Below, piece after piece: positions 49,581 to 63,777 of a stretch of DNA of 64,000 nucleotides. The translations under genes and the position numbers were made by a program. Location: NCBI GenBank assembly GCA_013400975.1, contig WBMZ01004774.1, positions 462,001 through 526,000 on the forward strand. Reading direction: 5' to 3'. Position 1 is the first letter of the stretch. Each line of letters starts with the position of its first letter. A model generated the notes under the pieces. That model was not told the origin of the DNA and did no database searches. It saw nothing but the letters and a program-made list of their open reading frames with translations. The stretch is from Atrichornis clamosus (Eukaryota > Chordata > Aves > Passeriformes > Menuridae).

Positions 49581-50744
49581 TATTAGTGATGTCTGTCCAC
49601 CCAGCCAGATGTGGCATAACTGGTAAAATACAGTTGACAGAGCAGAAGAAAAAAGAAACTATGTTTTTTACTTAACAAAAACGTTTAATAGAAAGATGAA
49701 AGAGAAAAACATGTTGGAGCCACCAAATTGATGAGCTATGTAAAAGACAAATGCTGTCAGGTTACCTGTGTTTCAAGAAAAGATAAGAAAGTGTCAATGC
49801 TATTGTACAGGCAATAGTAAGACCTCAACTGAAACGCTTCTTTTTTTTGTTTGTTTGGGGTTTTTTTGTTGTCTTTGTTTTTGTTGTCTATTTTTTTAAA
49901 AAATTAATCCAAACTGCTAAAGTGTAGCTGCTAGCATCTGGCTTCCCCATTCTGATAATCATCATTTGTCAAACAGAAGTTGAAAAAGTCAATGTTTGGT
50001 CAATAGAAGTGTGTCAGGGAATAAATATTGGATAAGAAAGGTAGTGAGTTGAAGCTGAGCAGTGTTGTCAAAAGCAAAATGATCCGTAATGGCTTCAGAT
50101 TTGTATATTGAATAAAGTAGGGGGGCTGTAATTCTTGTTAACTGTTGCAGAAGTGAGGTTCTGGAGCTGTGTGAACAAGCATAGGAACAAGAAACATCAG
50201 CTCCAGGGGAATCTTAATGAAAGCAGACCTGTAGTACATTAACTCATAATCACAGGGAAGTTAAGTAAATGGTAAATGAGATGTGTCTGTCTTTCAGGCC
50301 TAAAAGAATCCTCTGTGGATCTTTTAGTCAGTCTCCTGACCATGGGATGTCCAATGTTAATCCAGACATGGCATTTTCAATGGGCACTGTTATCAAAGGC
50401 GTCCAATGTTTTTACATGTAAATAGTTGTATTTGCTTACTGATTTTTAAAGACAAAGAATAGTCTTCAATGGTTATTTGTAAAATTTTCTCTTAGTCTTA
50501 GAGGTGTTATTCGTGGGTTTTTCCCTAGGAGAACTTCTTCAGCTGCATATGATTTCTTTGGGGAAAACTGCAGGTTTTCCACTCTAAATGATAGGATTAC
50601 ATTTATTATTTGCACATAATTCAGAAACAGGCAGTGTGAAGTGCTTATTTCCGAGAATCTCCACAGTATTTGGTAGCTTTTTGGTTTTTTCTTTTCCATA
50701 AGCAATAAAGTTATAATGGGGTTACAGGATCACACTGAATCTGT

Positions 50745-50965
50745 GCTAAGGCATCTGCTAAAACTTTGTAGCAGAGCTAATAAAGCCCTGCCCCATTTGT
50801 GACATACCAAATCACATTCTCCTTGCTGGTCTGACAACCACAGCTCTTAAACAGCTGCTGGGGTAATTTGCATAAAGGAGATTGTAAATGTCTCATCAGA
50901 ACGCATGCAGCGCAATCCACCCCAAAACCACTGCCTGAACACCAGGAAAAGAAGATTGTAGTCAT
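50745..50965. promoter_or_regulatory. Candidate conserved noncoding block
   Basis: This is a balanced, non-repetitive stretch containing ACAGCTGCTGGGG (E-box CAGCTG at about 50850), TAATTTGCATAA (octamer-like) and CAACCACAG (RUNX-like core). Open frames that cross it on both strands have no motifs. The regulatory reading is inferred from texture. Confidence 0.28.
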
Positions 50966-53900
50966 AAAAATTGTGGCTCTCATGATTTTAGATTATGGTC
51001 TCCACAGTCTTACAGCTTTTGCAAATACCAAGCTTTTGTGGCAAAAAAAAGAAAAAAGAAACCAAGGAAAGTTTCATTTACCAATACAGAACAATACAAA
51101 CAGATGCAGTGTTGCTCTTTTGATTCAGTCTAGCAGAAAATTGACTTCAGCAGCTAAGGTACGTGATGACCCCTCCTCAGTTCTTCACCCCAATGATAAG
51201 TGAATTGATCCAATTGAAAGCATTTAGAATAACATTAGTAAAACCAAATTGGGTTTATGGTAGTGAAAGGAAAACAAAGAAAATGCAAAATAAAGTTAAT
51301 GCAATACAGAGGATTCAATAAAGAATAAAAAATGCAGAAGTTAATACAATATGTTAATTGTCTGCATGCATCTGTTGTGTTTTCTGATGCATATTTTAAT
51401 AGAAATTAGTGTTAAAATTATGCATATTTTTGATAGAAATCAGAGCTAAAGGAGATATACATGCAGAAATAGGATTTCACAATGTGACAGGAATTATTAG
51501 GTGTGTGCATTTCCTGAGTCTTAACTGTGTAACTTCAGATTTTCCCTTTGAAGCATCATTCTTCTTTGCCTTGAATGAATTACACTGGAGCAGTTTGGCA
51601 TGGTAGTGAAACTCCATGTTATAACTAGACAATAAAGAAGTCATTAATCTCCGCAAGGTTAGTGTCTATGTCAGCTGTAGTCTCTGGTAGCTCATTGAAC
51701 CTGTTCTTTGCCCAGTTTGTAGAGCAGGTTGAGGCTATTTGCCTGGTACCTCCTTGGTTAAAACCCTTCCTCAGGTATCAGTTCGTAGAAACATGTCATG
51801 CTTGCAGCTGCACTAGTCACAGTTGCATCATCATCAGTCAGTACAAAATTGCTAATAGTAATGGAACATAGTGTTCCAACACAGTCATCCTCCTTCCACT
51901 CCAATTTTTAATCATTCATGATACATAAGTTTATTAGCACCCAAGTCACCCATATCCTTGCCATTAATAGTTTACTTACTGTCTCAGTAAATCTGCATTT
52001 GGCATAATTAATAACTGTGCATGTATCTGTGCAATGGCACAACTGACAGCAGTCAGTTCAATGCCTTTGAGTTTTAATACTCACATTTATCAACATTAAA
52101 TTGAGGGGTATTTATAGTCAAAAGGGACATAACCTCAAAAATCTCAAGAATTAAATGCACCATTCTGCCTTCTGTAAATTCTAACTGCTTTCAAAGAAGT
52201 TTATCAAACCATTTCAAAGTTTGGTTTGTCGCTTTGTGTAGCAGGATGTCTACTTTCAAGGCAGTGATGATAAATCAGTAGTTTCAGTGAAAGTTCAGTG
52301 TCAGAAGAGTCCTTGTCTGACTGAAACAATAAAAAGGTATTGTAAAAATAAATTTATCATTAGACATTAAAAAGATTCAATATCAGTACTTCAGGAAGTT
52401 TTCTGAAACTCTGGGTGAAAAATGCTTCCATATTACAGGTATCTGCATGTCTTGGCTAGTATTGCTGACCAAATGCAAAAAATATGTACCTGAAGGTTTA
52501 TGATTCATTTACTCATACCAGTAATTAAACAGTCTGTAGTGACAGAGTTGGCTAATAACATAGCAAGACAAGGTGTGTAAGTTGTAGAATCTTCCTTTAA
52601 AGCAACTGCTCAGGTTGATAAGGTACACAGGCTATCACACACACAAGCTCTTTTTTGACGCTGAAGTAGTACCAAACTGAAAACCTAAGTTTGAGTTAAG
52701 TTTAATTAATAAGTTGTCATCACCCACTGAATCTGAAAAGTATCTGATACCTGTGGAGTAGAGGTTTGTTAGCAGAAAAATCAAGTGGTAAGGTGGTTTT
52801 GACTTGGCATGGTAGAGGGGCGATTTACAGATTCTGAAATACAAGTCTGAGAGAAAGTGCAGTGTGGCGTAAAACTAGTGTCTTTTATGTGGTTTTTTTT
52901 AAACGTACTTATCATATCCAAACGTGTTAATCTCTCTAAAATAAAATCTCTACATTTGACCAGTCAACCTTCAAAAGGCCTCTTTGCCAGTAGAATTGTG
53001 TCTTATACTGTGCACCGTCCTTACCTCAGATACTCAGCCTGTTCCTTTCTTGATGTGTACGTGTAAAATTTGTATCTCTGATGGACACATTTAGAATAAA
53101 AAACTGTTGTTTTATGATACTGACAGGATAACGGATAGACAGGTATTGCCCTCATTAACTTTAGACAGTGCTAAGAAAAGAATATCCTTTATGTTAGTGA
53201 ATCTCAGCCTCTGGGTTTGATGTGTGAAAACTCCATCATTTTATATGTCATGGTATTCATTATAAGATTATTCACAATTGTTTTATCACAGTAGTAAAAT
53301 ACTGCTTTTTAATATAAGAATTTCTTTGATAAGGTTTTAATGCATAATACTTGATGAAAGTTATTATGCTTATCTTCCATAAAGAGAGACAATAATTTGC
53401 CTATGACTGTGCTTCCCAATTCCTAAATTGGTGCCTCATCCTGTGGGTTACATTTGCTTTCAAAAGATGGATGTGCTTTCAGTTCTTTTATTCTCTATAC
53501 TGTACTTGTTACTGTCCTCACCAAGTGCTTTCTTAAAGTTGATGCAGGATTAAAAAAATCGTTTATTACTAATGATTGGAGAGAGTCAAAATGAACTCAC
53601 AAGTCTCCAGAAATTCTCACAAAGTCAAGCTGAAGTCTGAGACGATGTGCGTTTTCTGAAGATAATTTTCCGCAAACAATTGAACAGAGAATTTGAATCT
53701 GTTTGCTCCAATCATTTTTGTGGTACAGGTTGTTTCCCTCAGGTACTAGTGAGGTGTTAGGGTATAAACTTCTTTGAACCTCTAGGTATACACCTCAGAC
53801 TTGGAGCTTCTAACACAAAAAAACTAGAAAAGTTAGATGATGCTGCAACAGTAGCCTCCATTTTCAGTCTCTGATCCAAGTCAGAGCTGTTGCTGTGTCA

Positions 53901-56900
53901 GCCTGGTTTAGACATCAAAAGCTTGCAAAACTCTCTCAGTTCTGTATGAAAGTAAAATCTGTGAATGGTATCCTGAACGATGACCTTTTAAAATCAGGAA
54001 CAGGATCACATATCTAAGATTGTGGAATACCACCCAAGACGGTAAGAAAGTTTATCATAATTGTTGGCAAGTGTTTTCACAGCATGGTTCAGCTGGCAGA
54101 GATAGATGCCACCTCCTCAAAGTATGCATTCTACCTGTCACAGCCAACTAAATGCTCAATAGCATAGCTACCTTCAAGTAAAATACCACCTACATCCCAA
54201 ACAACCATGAGCAATGATTGAGTCAGGATGTGCTTCAAGGAATTGTTGAGGTTATCACAAATCAATGTGATCTGTTTTCGAGGGCTACTCTGTTCCCACA
54301 AGCTGAAGGGAATATTTCAGTCCCTCTGGCAGGAGTTTTCCAGTGCTAGGTGTCATGCTGCCGGGGATGATCCATTGGTTTAACATGCAAATGCATTTGG
54401 CTCCACTAGCCCAGATGCAGTACCAGGTATGTTTCTGGCTTCTTACCCTCCAGGTACATTGTGGCTTCATTATGCTGGATCATGAAAGAGCATGGTCAGA
54501 TAAATAAGCCTTTAAAAATATAGCTAGCCTCCAGTCCTGCCTTTTCATACCTCCCCTTAGGGATCATTTATCTTGTATCAGATCACATCTTTCCCCATAT
54601 CTCAATTTCTCTAAAAACTAGGGAGTAGCCTGCAGAAGAGCCTACCTGTGTTCATGGAAATGCCTCCAGTGAAGCAGGTGTTCACCTCTACCCCATCAGA
54701 CTGACACTTTCCCTATCTGCATTTGCCAGTCATGGGAAATGCCAGAGAATTAGTATGTCAGGGCCCTTTTCAAGCTGCCTGAAAACAATTTTGTAATGTC
54801 CATTGTGTCCCTCTTGCATCAGCATCCATGTGGAAAGTCAGAGGTTCACAAAGGGATTCTTCTCTTCAGAAGAAAGTTAAAATACAGTTTTAAGAAAACA
54901 GATCAAAGCATAAAGAGGACAATAGAATTCAAATTAGTGTCATTTTAAGATACATATTATTTCAAATCTAGAAGCGTGCAACAGATTTTCTGTCAAAGAA
55001 TCAGAGAGGAAATTTTAGTGCCCCTTTTTTACCCTGAAATTTCTGAGAAGCATAACAAAACCTGAATTATCTGCCGGGGGAATACTTCTGATTGGCAAAA
55101 AACAAATAATAAAAAGCAATTTTTTCATTTCTGAAATTAAGCACCTGTTTGAGTGAGAGAGCTGTAAAATCTGTCTTATTTTTCATTGTCACTGATTTTG
55201 GTCCGTATATAACAAGAAGTTAATATAAAGCAGTGAATTAGCAGACAAAAATTGAATCTAGAACTTCCAGCCAAATTTGCAGTGCCAAAAATAATGAGAA
55301 ATCCACCTATACTTACTCAAAGTTCCTGAAAATACTTAATCCTTTCTAAATAAGATAGAAGTGTAAAGGGAACATCCCCCACGATCTCTCTGCAGCACTG
55401 GGTGTAGTTGGGACACAAGAGTTGTTTAGTGTGTCTTGCTGTGACACTGGTACTCGGGGTGCCCGTATGGCCAGTCACAAATGTGAGTGTCAATGAATGT
55501 TTGCCCAGCTCTCAGATCAACCCAAACTCTCACGTTTCCTATCCCGCATTGATTTGCTGCATATGCCAAAATCTCTTCCTAGGACAGAGCTTCTTCTTAG
55601 CACAGAGCTTTAGCAGACAACAACTTTGGCCAAGGAGGAATGATTATGGCATTGTCTGATCTATTAGTATTTCAGACATAGGTGTGAGTTGGCTTTGAAT
55701 GTGGATAGCAGCATTTTTATCTCCTCTTTCATCTTTCTAGTTTGCTCCAAATATTGAACAACAGTACTAGCTGAAAATACAGCATATAGTCTACTAAACC
55801 ATGTCCAAAATTTACAATTGGTTAACAAATAGTAAATAGATACATCATCTTAATCATCAGACTCTATAGTCTGGAGTCTCATTTTCCTTTTCGCAGTTCC
55901 TAGTCGCAATTGTATTTTTGCTATGGCCTGCAAAGCAGAAAGCAGATTTCCAGCTAGGCAAAGAGCAGAACACAGCCCTAGAAAGCAGCAGCTCTGCTCC
56001 CTCTAGAGGGATATATCTCCAGCTGCAGGGTCTTCACTCTCTATCTCGGAACCCATGTGGTGGACAAGGCTGGAGTTGTGCAGACACGTTTGGAGAGAAC
56101 AGTCAGTTCAGCTCTGAACAAGGCCACATGCTGCTGCCTGCGCCTCCTGCCAGCACCCACTGTGGATGAGGAGAGCTAAATCCTTGGCAGCAGCACAGGG
56201 CAGAGCCCAGCATCCTCATTCCATCCAAACTACCCCTTAGGTTATATGACTTGTTCTCCACAGCTCCTATGAAAAAAATCCTCACTGATACTTCCTTTCC
56301 ACCTAAATCTTCTATTACCTTTTGTATATCCTTCATCTCTTCTTTCTTTCCTGCACAGTATTTATTTCCCTCCTTGTTTTCCTCTTTTAATTATTTACCT
56401 CCTTTACACCCAAACCCCCTCCACATATGAATGTCTATGTGCACAGATGGGATTTCTAGGACAGTCAGTGTATAATTTTCCACAAACACTGTTATTTTAA
56501 AACTAACTCGATCATCTCAATCAAAGGGGCATAAATTTAAAAAATATTTTACTAAATTTTTTTTCAGTCTTAAAACTAGCTCTCCATTAAAGTTGATACG
56601 TCTTATAAGCAGCATATTCAGTCCCCCCCTTTTGCCAATAATTTTATTTTGCTGATATAGCCCTATTAGTAGTGAGGTATGTGAGGTGTGCACATCATTC
56701 CTGGTTTCTTACATGGACATTTGTCAGCAAATTTTATGCCCAGATGTCTTGTCAATTAAATTCTTGTCATTAAATAACGAGTTAAATTTAGTTAAAAATA
56801 TTACACCTGTTCAGAGTCCTCTGTCTGTTTTTATTTCTTTGCAATTACTTTTATGGTTTTAAACGATGTCTCTGTCTCCTCACACTGTGTGAAAGATCTA

Positions 56901-57284
56901 TACAGATGGAAGATAGTGACTATAAAAGGAAAGCTACTGTTAGGATAGAGGCATTGGAAAGATAGAGGAAAAATAGCAATTCTTACTGTCCTTGTGCATT
57001 TCTGTAATACTGTGGCTTTTCTTAAAGTTCGGTGCATCTTGAAAAGTTCTATCATGGTGTGATTTTATTGTTATTTCCATGAACTGGGGTTATTGGTTCC
57101 TCCTCTCATGTCCAAAATAGGTAAGCACGTTTTCATCAGTTGTATGTATGGCATCCCTGTGCAGCAAGATGCTAATTTTTGCGTGCTTCCTACTCCTTTT
57201 AATAAGGACTAACTTGTTGATTCCTAACTGTGGACAACTAGACAAGTTTGGAGTTGTCTTTGATTGCAAACATTTTGATTTTGA

Positions 57285-58850
57285 GTGATGTGCTGACAGA
57301 AACACATTTGCATTAGCTGATCTGCAAGAAATGTTGGAGGAGCGGTGAGACTACTGCTGTGCTTTCAGGAGAAAAGCAAGGCAGCCTTCCGTTATTAATG
57401 AATTTTTTTAAGCTTCCACTTGTGTCTTAGAGATAAACTTCTAGAGATGAGCAGTTATTCTGACCACAAAATAAAAGAAAGAACACTTAAAATAAGCATT
57501 GGTTTGTGTCATATACTTTGTGTTTTAGAAAGGTGGCTCATAAAAATTGTCAGCTTACATAGCTGTCAGTTCAGCTGACCAACCTGACAGGAGTGCTGCC
57601 CCGTGGTCCCTCTGCTTGGAGATATACATTTCAAGCACATGGTAATATGTAACTCATAGGTGTGTAAAGTCATAATAGAGCATTTCATCACATCTAAATA
57701 AGGGTAGGTGCATGCTGTCTGAACAGTTAACCATTGAGAACATTGAATACGAGACATTTGACACTAATTTTACTGGTCAAATCCTCCCCTGGAAGAAGTC
57801 TGCCCTGACAAGCCACTCACGAGGTCCCTTTTGCAGAGGGAGCCTGGCTTGATGGGTCGTCGCGTAAGCTACTTGACATTTGTCCCCAGTCAGACCGGAT
57901 GCCACATGAAAAATTTACTCAGGCACGGGGCTCCCAGGAATAAACATTTCTCTGGTGTTGCTCACCAGGGACTCGGCAAGGTGAGCGGAACTCCAACTTG
58001 TCACGGATGCTCTGTTCTGACAAACATAAGTAGATGCTAATGGCTAAATCGTGACAGAATAAAGTCCCACAACCATATGGCTAATTGCCACAACAATATC
58101 TTCAGTGTTATTAATCAAGTTTTCATAGTGTGCCATGATAATTGGAATAATTAGAAACAGCATAGGCATTGCTTGCCTCTGCCGCATATAGTGCAGACAG
58201 GGACCTGGAACAACCACAATTGCACTTTCTGTGCAGCGTTGTTTAGTGCTTTCCTTTCCAGCAAATACTGTGGTTAATTAATGAATTAGCTGTTTGCCAC
58301 CAGAGTGTTTTATTGCTAGCAGGGCTTCTTCAGGGGCACGTACCTAACTAAATGAGACCACTAAGCCCTTGTGCATCTCTGAAAAGATGCAGAATTCCCA
58401 TAAGGCTGCAGCTACACAACACAAAACTTCACCAGTCAGAGGTACTTTTGTTTCACAAAAGTTGAAACTATATCCCTGTACATACAGAAAGGATAAAACA
58501 AATTGAGAGCGTGCATTTTTTTGCTTAACCTTTTAAATGAAAGCAAGACTCTGGATAACAATGGTGCAATTAATTTACCAGGCAAAAGAAGTTAACTCTT
58601 ACGTGCCTTACCCTGCTCAGTAATGGAATTGGGCTCCAGACATATATCCTGCCTTTGAACTAAGGTTGTAAATAAAGTGGTGGTTCTAAGACTGTTATTT
58701 ACACTAAGCAGCTAAATCATCATTTTGTGTGCTACCTATTAGAACAGCCTGTCTTGAATCTTTCAGGAGTACGACAGCAGGGAGGGAACACTTGTGTTTC
58801 CTCAGTGCATGCATCAACATGTAGTTGAGTGGTCACTAAAACTGGCAGAT
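57285..58850. promoter_or_regulatory. Candidate cluster of conserved noncoding elements
   Basis: About 1.5 kb of unique sequence is dense in homeodomain and SOX-type motifs. These include TTAATTAATGAATTAG at 58274-58289, AACAATGG at 58557-58564 followed by CAATTAATTT, ATTATTAATGAAT near 57393, and several ATAATTGG/AATAATTAG cores at about 58137-58156. No repeat or coding signal is seen. It is the strongest enhancer-like stretch of the window by eye, and SATB1, the neighbour of TBC1D5 in vertebrates, is a conceivable target. Both points are inference. Confidence 0.35.
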
Positions 58851-59667
58851 TGATGATGATGACTCCTTTCACTGGATGTATGAAGGCATTTAGCCAGACT
58901 AATAGATTGAAATGGACTGCTGCATGTATGGCCTCTGAACAGCTTCTTAATTTAGTTTTAGAGCATACAATAGATGTAATATTGAATTCAGTGATGATAT
59001 AAATCTTCTCTCCTCATTTAAAAAATAAATAAATTTCTTCTCTGGAGTAGAGATCCACAAAGAGATTTTGAAATACTGTATACTTACTATAAAGATTTTT
59101 GCAGTTCAGGTGGTAGGTAGGAATTCTGTCCATTTTGGGTTTATTGCTTTTTAATTTTGACTCTCGGAGGGAAAGCATCGAGTAGATTTTTGCATTTGTT
59201 TTGGTATCTTATTATCTCTACACATTTATCTTACTAGTGTATTGGCAAGGGTTTTATTTATCTGTGGTAGTCGAGTTTTGCCTGTGTTCATATTCAGGGT
59301 AGTTAGGAGGAATTTTCCAAATACTAAAATAAGGCTTTGCAAAAGGTATGTTTCGTAAGATTTTGTTGATGTTAATAGTGTTCATTACTGATGCCTGTTC
59401 TATTCTGAGCATGACTGCCAAATAACAAGCTTTTTATTTTCTTCATATCAAAGTATCACAATTTCAATTTCTTCTGCTTTAAGCCCAACTGGAAGATTAT
59501 CACTTTGTAAAGGCCATGTCCTTTTATTTCAGATATGTTTGACATATATTCATGCATTTTTATGAGATAAAGGAGGCAATCTGATATATAATTTAATTAG
59601 CTCAAAGTTACTGGTTTAGTTTATAATTCATATTCTTGGATATATTGCCATGCTTAATTTTGCCACG

Positions 59668-60690
59668 TGTTATGACCCGCCCCGGAAGGCAAGAGTAACA
59701 GAGTTTCCTGTTAATAGATCCCTAGGGGTGGATTAGAGTGAAATGACAATGAATGACCAGTTTTTATAGAGATAGATATATATAGATATATAGATATATA
59801 GATATATAGATATATATTTATGGCAGGTTTATTGTAGAATGATTTGGTAGCAATGGAAAGGAGGTACGGAGCCATTTTGGTTATTGTCTACAGAAATGAA
59901 ACAATATAAAAATATAAATATATTGCTTAAGAAAGCATATAAGGAAAAGATGGAGAAAGAAAGGATGAGAGTAGATAGTGGAGAGAAAAGACATCACCAC
60001 CCATTGATCCAGCATCCCATTGGTCAAGGTGATGGTCACAGACTTTATCCATCACAGGTAGGGGAAGCCCACCAAACACAGACTTCAATGGGTTAAGATA
60101 CCTTCAGGTTCAGGTACCTCCCCAGGGGGGACTTTTACACTGTCAGTTCCAACACTGTGGACCATGCACAGTCCTCTCCTGGAAGGCCCCAGAAATGAGT
60201 CTGGGGGCCCTTCAGGAGTCTTTGATGGTTTGTGACACCTTCTAAGACGTGACAGCTGCCTCTCACGCCAGTTGAGCCAATTATGCCCCACAAGGAGGGA
60301 TGAACACCTTCAGGCTCACGTGCGAATGTGAGTGTCCTGATACCTTCCCCGGGTGCGGAGTTTTACACCTGAGACAGCTGTCTGAGGGAGGACATTGGAA
60401 TAACAAAAGGCATTATCCCACCTCAGCAGGAGCTGCTTCTTATGGGCCTTTTCCCATATCTGGCTCAAACCCAGCTTATTACTAAGCAAAGGTTGGCTTG
60501 TCATGGTCCTACTCTGGTGGTGGGTGCTCACCCCTCCGCACCTGGGCTGCTCCTATGCAGATCAGAGGTTTCACCACCAAACATCCAAAAACTTTCCTCA
60601 TCGCCTTCAGGTGAGGGGTGCAAACCTGGCTCAGCAAAGCACCTGCTGCTTCTGCATATGACCGATTGTTTGAGTCATTAACCTGTTACA
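59668..60690 (-). mobile_element. Possible LTR of an endogenous retrovirus-like element
   Basis: On the minus strand the block would start TGTAACAGG (60690) and end CATAACA (59668), i.e. with TG...CA ends. It holds an AATAAA polyadenylation signal (complement of 59828-59833) about 160 bp from its end. Its GC-rich body (60050-60660) contrasts with both flanks and contains diverged internal direct repeats. Adjacent sequence up to about 61680 has several short minus-strand open frames with hydrophobic stretches, compatible with degraded retroviral remains, but no domain is recognised. No second LTR, primer-binding site or target-site duplication was found. Confidence 0.3.
59769..59818. repeat. 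(AGATATAT)n microsatellite
   Basis: About 50 bp of AGATATAT/GATATATA units follows directly after a GATAGATA start. It lies inside the possible LTR block and is likely to be length-polymorphic. Confidence 0.9.
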
Positions 60691-63600
60691 TTTCAGTCTC
60701 ACACCACCCCGTGGCTCAAACACTCAGTTATTTGTCTTCTACTGCAGTTTATTCCAAATCTTCTATGGTGGTGATTTTCACATAGCAGACAGAAGGGGGA
60801 AAGAGAAGAAAGAGAAAGAAGAGGGATAGTACAAATCATCGTCAAATACAATGTGATTACCAAAATGAAGAGTACAACAGTAAGCATCAGGATAATAATC
60901 ACAGGGTGTGATTAGGTTGTTAAAATCACATCTCTTAATATTAACGAAATTGCAAACACAAAAAATTAGGATGACTACTCGTACCTTCAACGAGGCCATC
61001 TGAGTAAAAGTTCTTGTGCAAAATACAAAAAAAAATTTTATCATACAAAAGGTTCTCATGCAAACACATCCTTCCACCAGGCCCATACACTGTACTCCAG
61101 GGAATAGGAGTGGCATTTCATGATGTAATGTCTAGTGGTTGATATCATGTTTGGTTCCATAAATGGTTCCAGGTAGAGTTACATGGGAGTTGGTAAAAAG
61201 CTTTCTTGTATTCTCTCCATGTTCTGTTTACGGTCCCCCTCTGTCCCTCCTTCTGGTCTAGGAAGGGGAACTCAACAACTCCCCATGTGACGTTTTCTTT
61301 TATTAAGATTATTTAGTTGACTCATTAATATCTCCAGAAAATGCAGCCAGATCATCATAAATCTAAAGCCTTCCAAGGCAAAAGTGGGAAGGTTAATAAA
61401 TGTTCTTGATTCATATGATTCCAAATACTCACAAATCCTTGGTACCAGCTCCCAGTCTAAATTTGGTTGAATTCCCTGATTCACAATTGATTGAGACAAA
61501 ATTCTGCATCCCTAAGGGGAAAAAAAAAAGCTTTTCCCACACTTGTTTTCCAGTAGAAAGACAAAATAATATATAATCCTACTAATATTTGGTCTTGCAA
61601 TAAGTTGCTTGTGATAAAAACACAAATAACAAAAATTAATAAACTGATAATGCAAGCAATATGGGGGCAGCTTGATCTCATCTGATAACAGGTTCCTATA
61701 AAAAGAAAAGGGTAAATTTCACCTACTACAGACAGGTCGTTAAAAAGAGGGGATCCATGAAAACCTAAAAATGTCTTTGTTATCAGCTGAATTTTCTGTT
61801 ACGCCAAAAAACACCCGTGATGGGGAAGCAGGATTAGAGAGAAAGAAAAGACTGACATGGATTGCTATGCCAGTGGTACATTCACAACAGACATCTTGCC
61901 TTGTTGGTTTGAGTACAATGTGGAGCAGTTCCATTACAGGACATGGGCAGATAGCTTCTGAAGAATTTAAAAGAAGTTAAATCTCCTGAAATTTTTAAAA
62001 TGTTTTACTTAGCATACCAGAAGAAAAGTTCAGTTGGTTTTACATTTCACTACAGGGTAACACAAAGATGGTTCAGTTGTAGATTCCATTTTTTTATGGA
62101 CAGAAAAGACACTTTATTTAATTATGTAAGGGAAGTCTCTAAGATAGGTTATAAACTTCATAGTATTTTATCAGTACTTTGTTTAGAGCTATGAACAAAA
62201 TTATCTCTCTTCCCTTTATTTTAAAATACATGTGTTTTTGATTAAGTCATGTCCAAGTGGATTCTACAGAAAAATGTAGTAATACTATAGAAGATCAGAC
62301 AATATGGAACAATAAAATGTTATAGACTCCTTTTAAAGAGAGATTGTACAAAAGGATCGTATCTTTTAAGCCTACTGCATACATCTTGAATCAATGGATA
62401 AAGCTATTAGCAAATTTATTTTATCATCTTAAGAACTGTGCTTTAATTGCAACACTTGAGAGTTGTTTTTCTAATATAATTTCTCCACTTTAAAACCAAA
62501 TTTAATCATTGCTGTTTAAAAATGGAAAAGTTGTGGGGGTGGAGTTCCTAATTGCTAATAGCTGATATCAGTAGGAACTTCACTAATTTAGAAGTGCCTC
62601 TTTTGTTTCAATAGGTTTATTGCAGCAAACAGTGTTTAAAATCATTCACCTGTAATTATTTTTGTTAAAAAAAAGAAAATGTTTTTGCTACTCTGCAGTG
62701 ATTTTCAAAACAAAATGCATGTGCATCACCGCTATTGAGGACTGTAGGTTTTAATTGCACAGAGGCAAAGAACAGTAAGAATTCAATAGGCACACCTTCA
62801 GGTTCTTCTATTTGTCTCTTACAGATATTGGTCATTATGTCTGGGGTTTACATATGTACCAGAGATGAAGTCCCATACTCTGTGCACTTAAGGGCTTCAA
62901 AGGGTTTTTTCCAGTATAATGTAGCACTCCCCTCTCTTCATTCTGGTTTGTCACCATAATTTTATCACACTGAACCTTGCTTTTTAGATCTGAACGTTGC
63001 CTGAGCTGTTTAAATTTAGTTGTTTCACAGAAACATAGCAATATTCTTCAGTCTTTTTCCTTTGAATAAAAGCACAGTTTAGCCCAGATAACTGCTAAAT
63101 AAGTCACAGTATGGCAGCTAAACCTTTCATGTTGTAACCTCCGTGTTTTGGCCAAAGTAAAAAATGTGTGCCGTGGCTTTGATCTGTGATATTTGATGTC
63201 AGCTTGACTCACCTTTTTTTAAAAATCATGACAGATGTCTAGAACTTCTGTCCTTCAAAAAAATCAGCAGTGGCTGAAAGAATGTTAGCTACTTTATTGT
63301 GATCACTCTTCCTGTAGGTAACTACTGGAGTACTGGAGCAGTTTTATTCACCCTTCACACTAACGAATGGTCAGTAAATTGTTAGAGTCCAGTAACTGGA
63401 TGTTGTGTGTGCTGCACACACAGCCTGACAATGTCAGTGCAACGCGTGGAATAGCTTAGTAACTATTACTATGCCTTTATAAAGTGTTATGTGTAGGAAT
63501 TACTAAAATTGAAGTATTTTAACTTACAATGTTTAGGAGGAATGCAAAGAAACTGAACAGTGTACTCTTCTCCCACTGCAGAGAGTTTCTTATATTGAAT

Positions 63601-63777
63601 GCTACATTCAGTGCAAGTCTCTGATCACTTAGAGTTACATCCACAATATAAATTCCCACCTAAAGGTCCAGTTGCTCCCATCTGTCCTGCTGAAAAATTA
63701 GGAAACTTCTTTCTGTTTTCTCTTCTAAACAGATTCAAGTTTCTAGCTCTGTTTTTGAAATTTATAGTGTTTCAGAA

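Noticed and set aside
60699..61116. Minus-strand frames with a hydrophobic stretch, considered as a retroviral envelope end
   Set aside because: The hydrophobic segments come from T-rich sequence, the frames are short and overlapping, and no envelope motif is visible. Kept only as weak context for the possible LTR.
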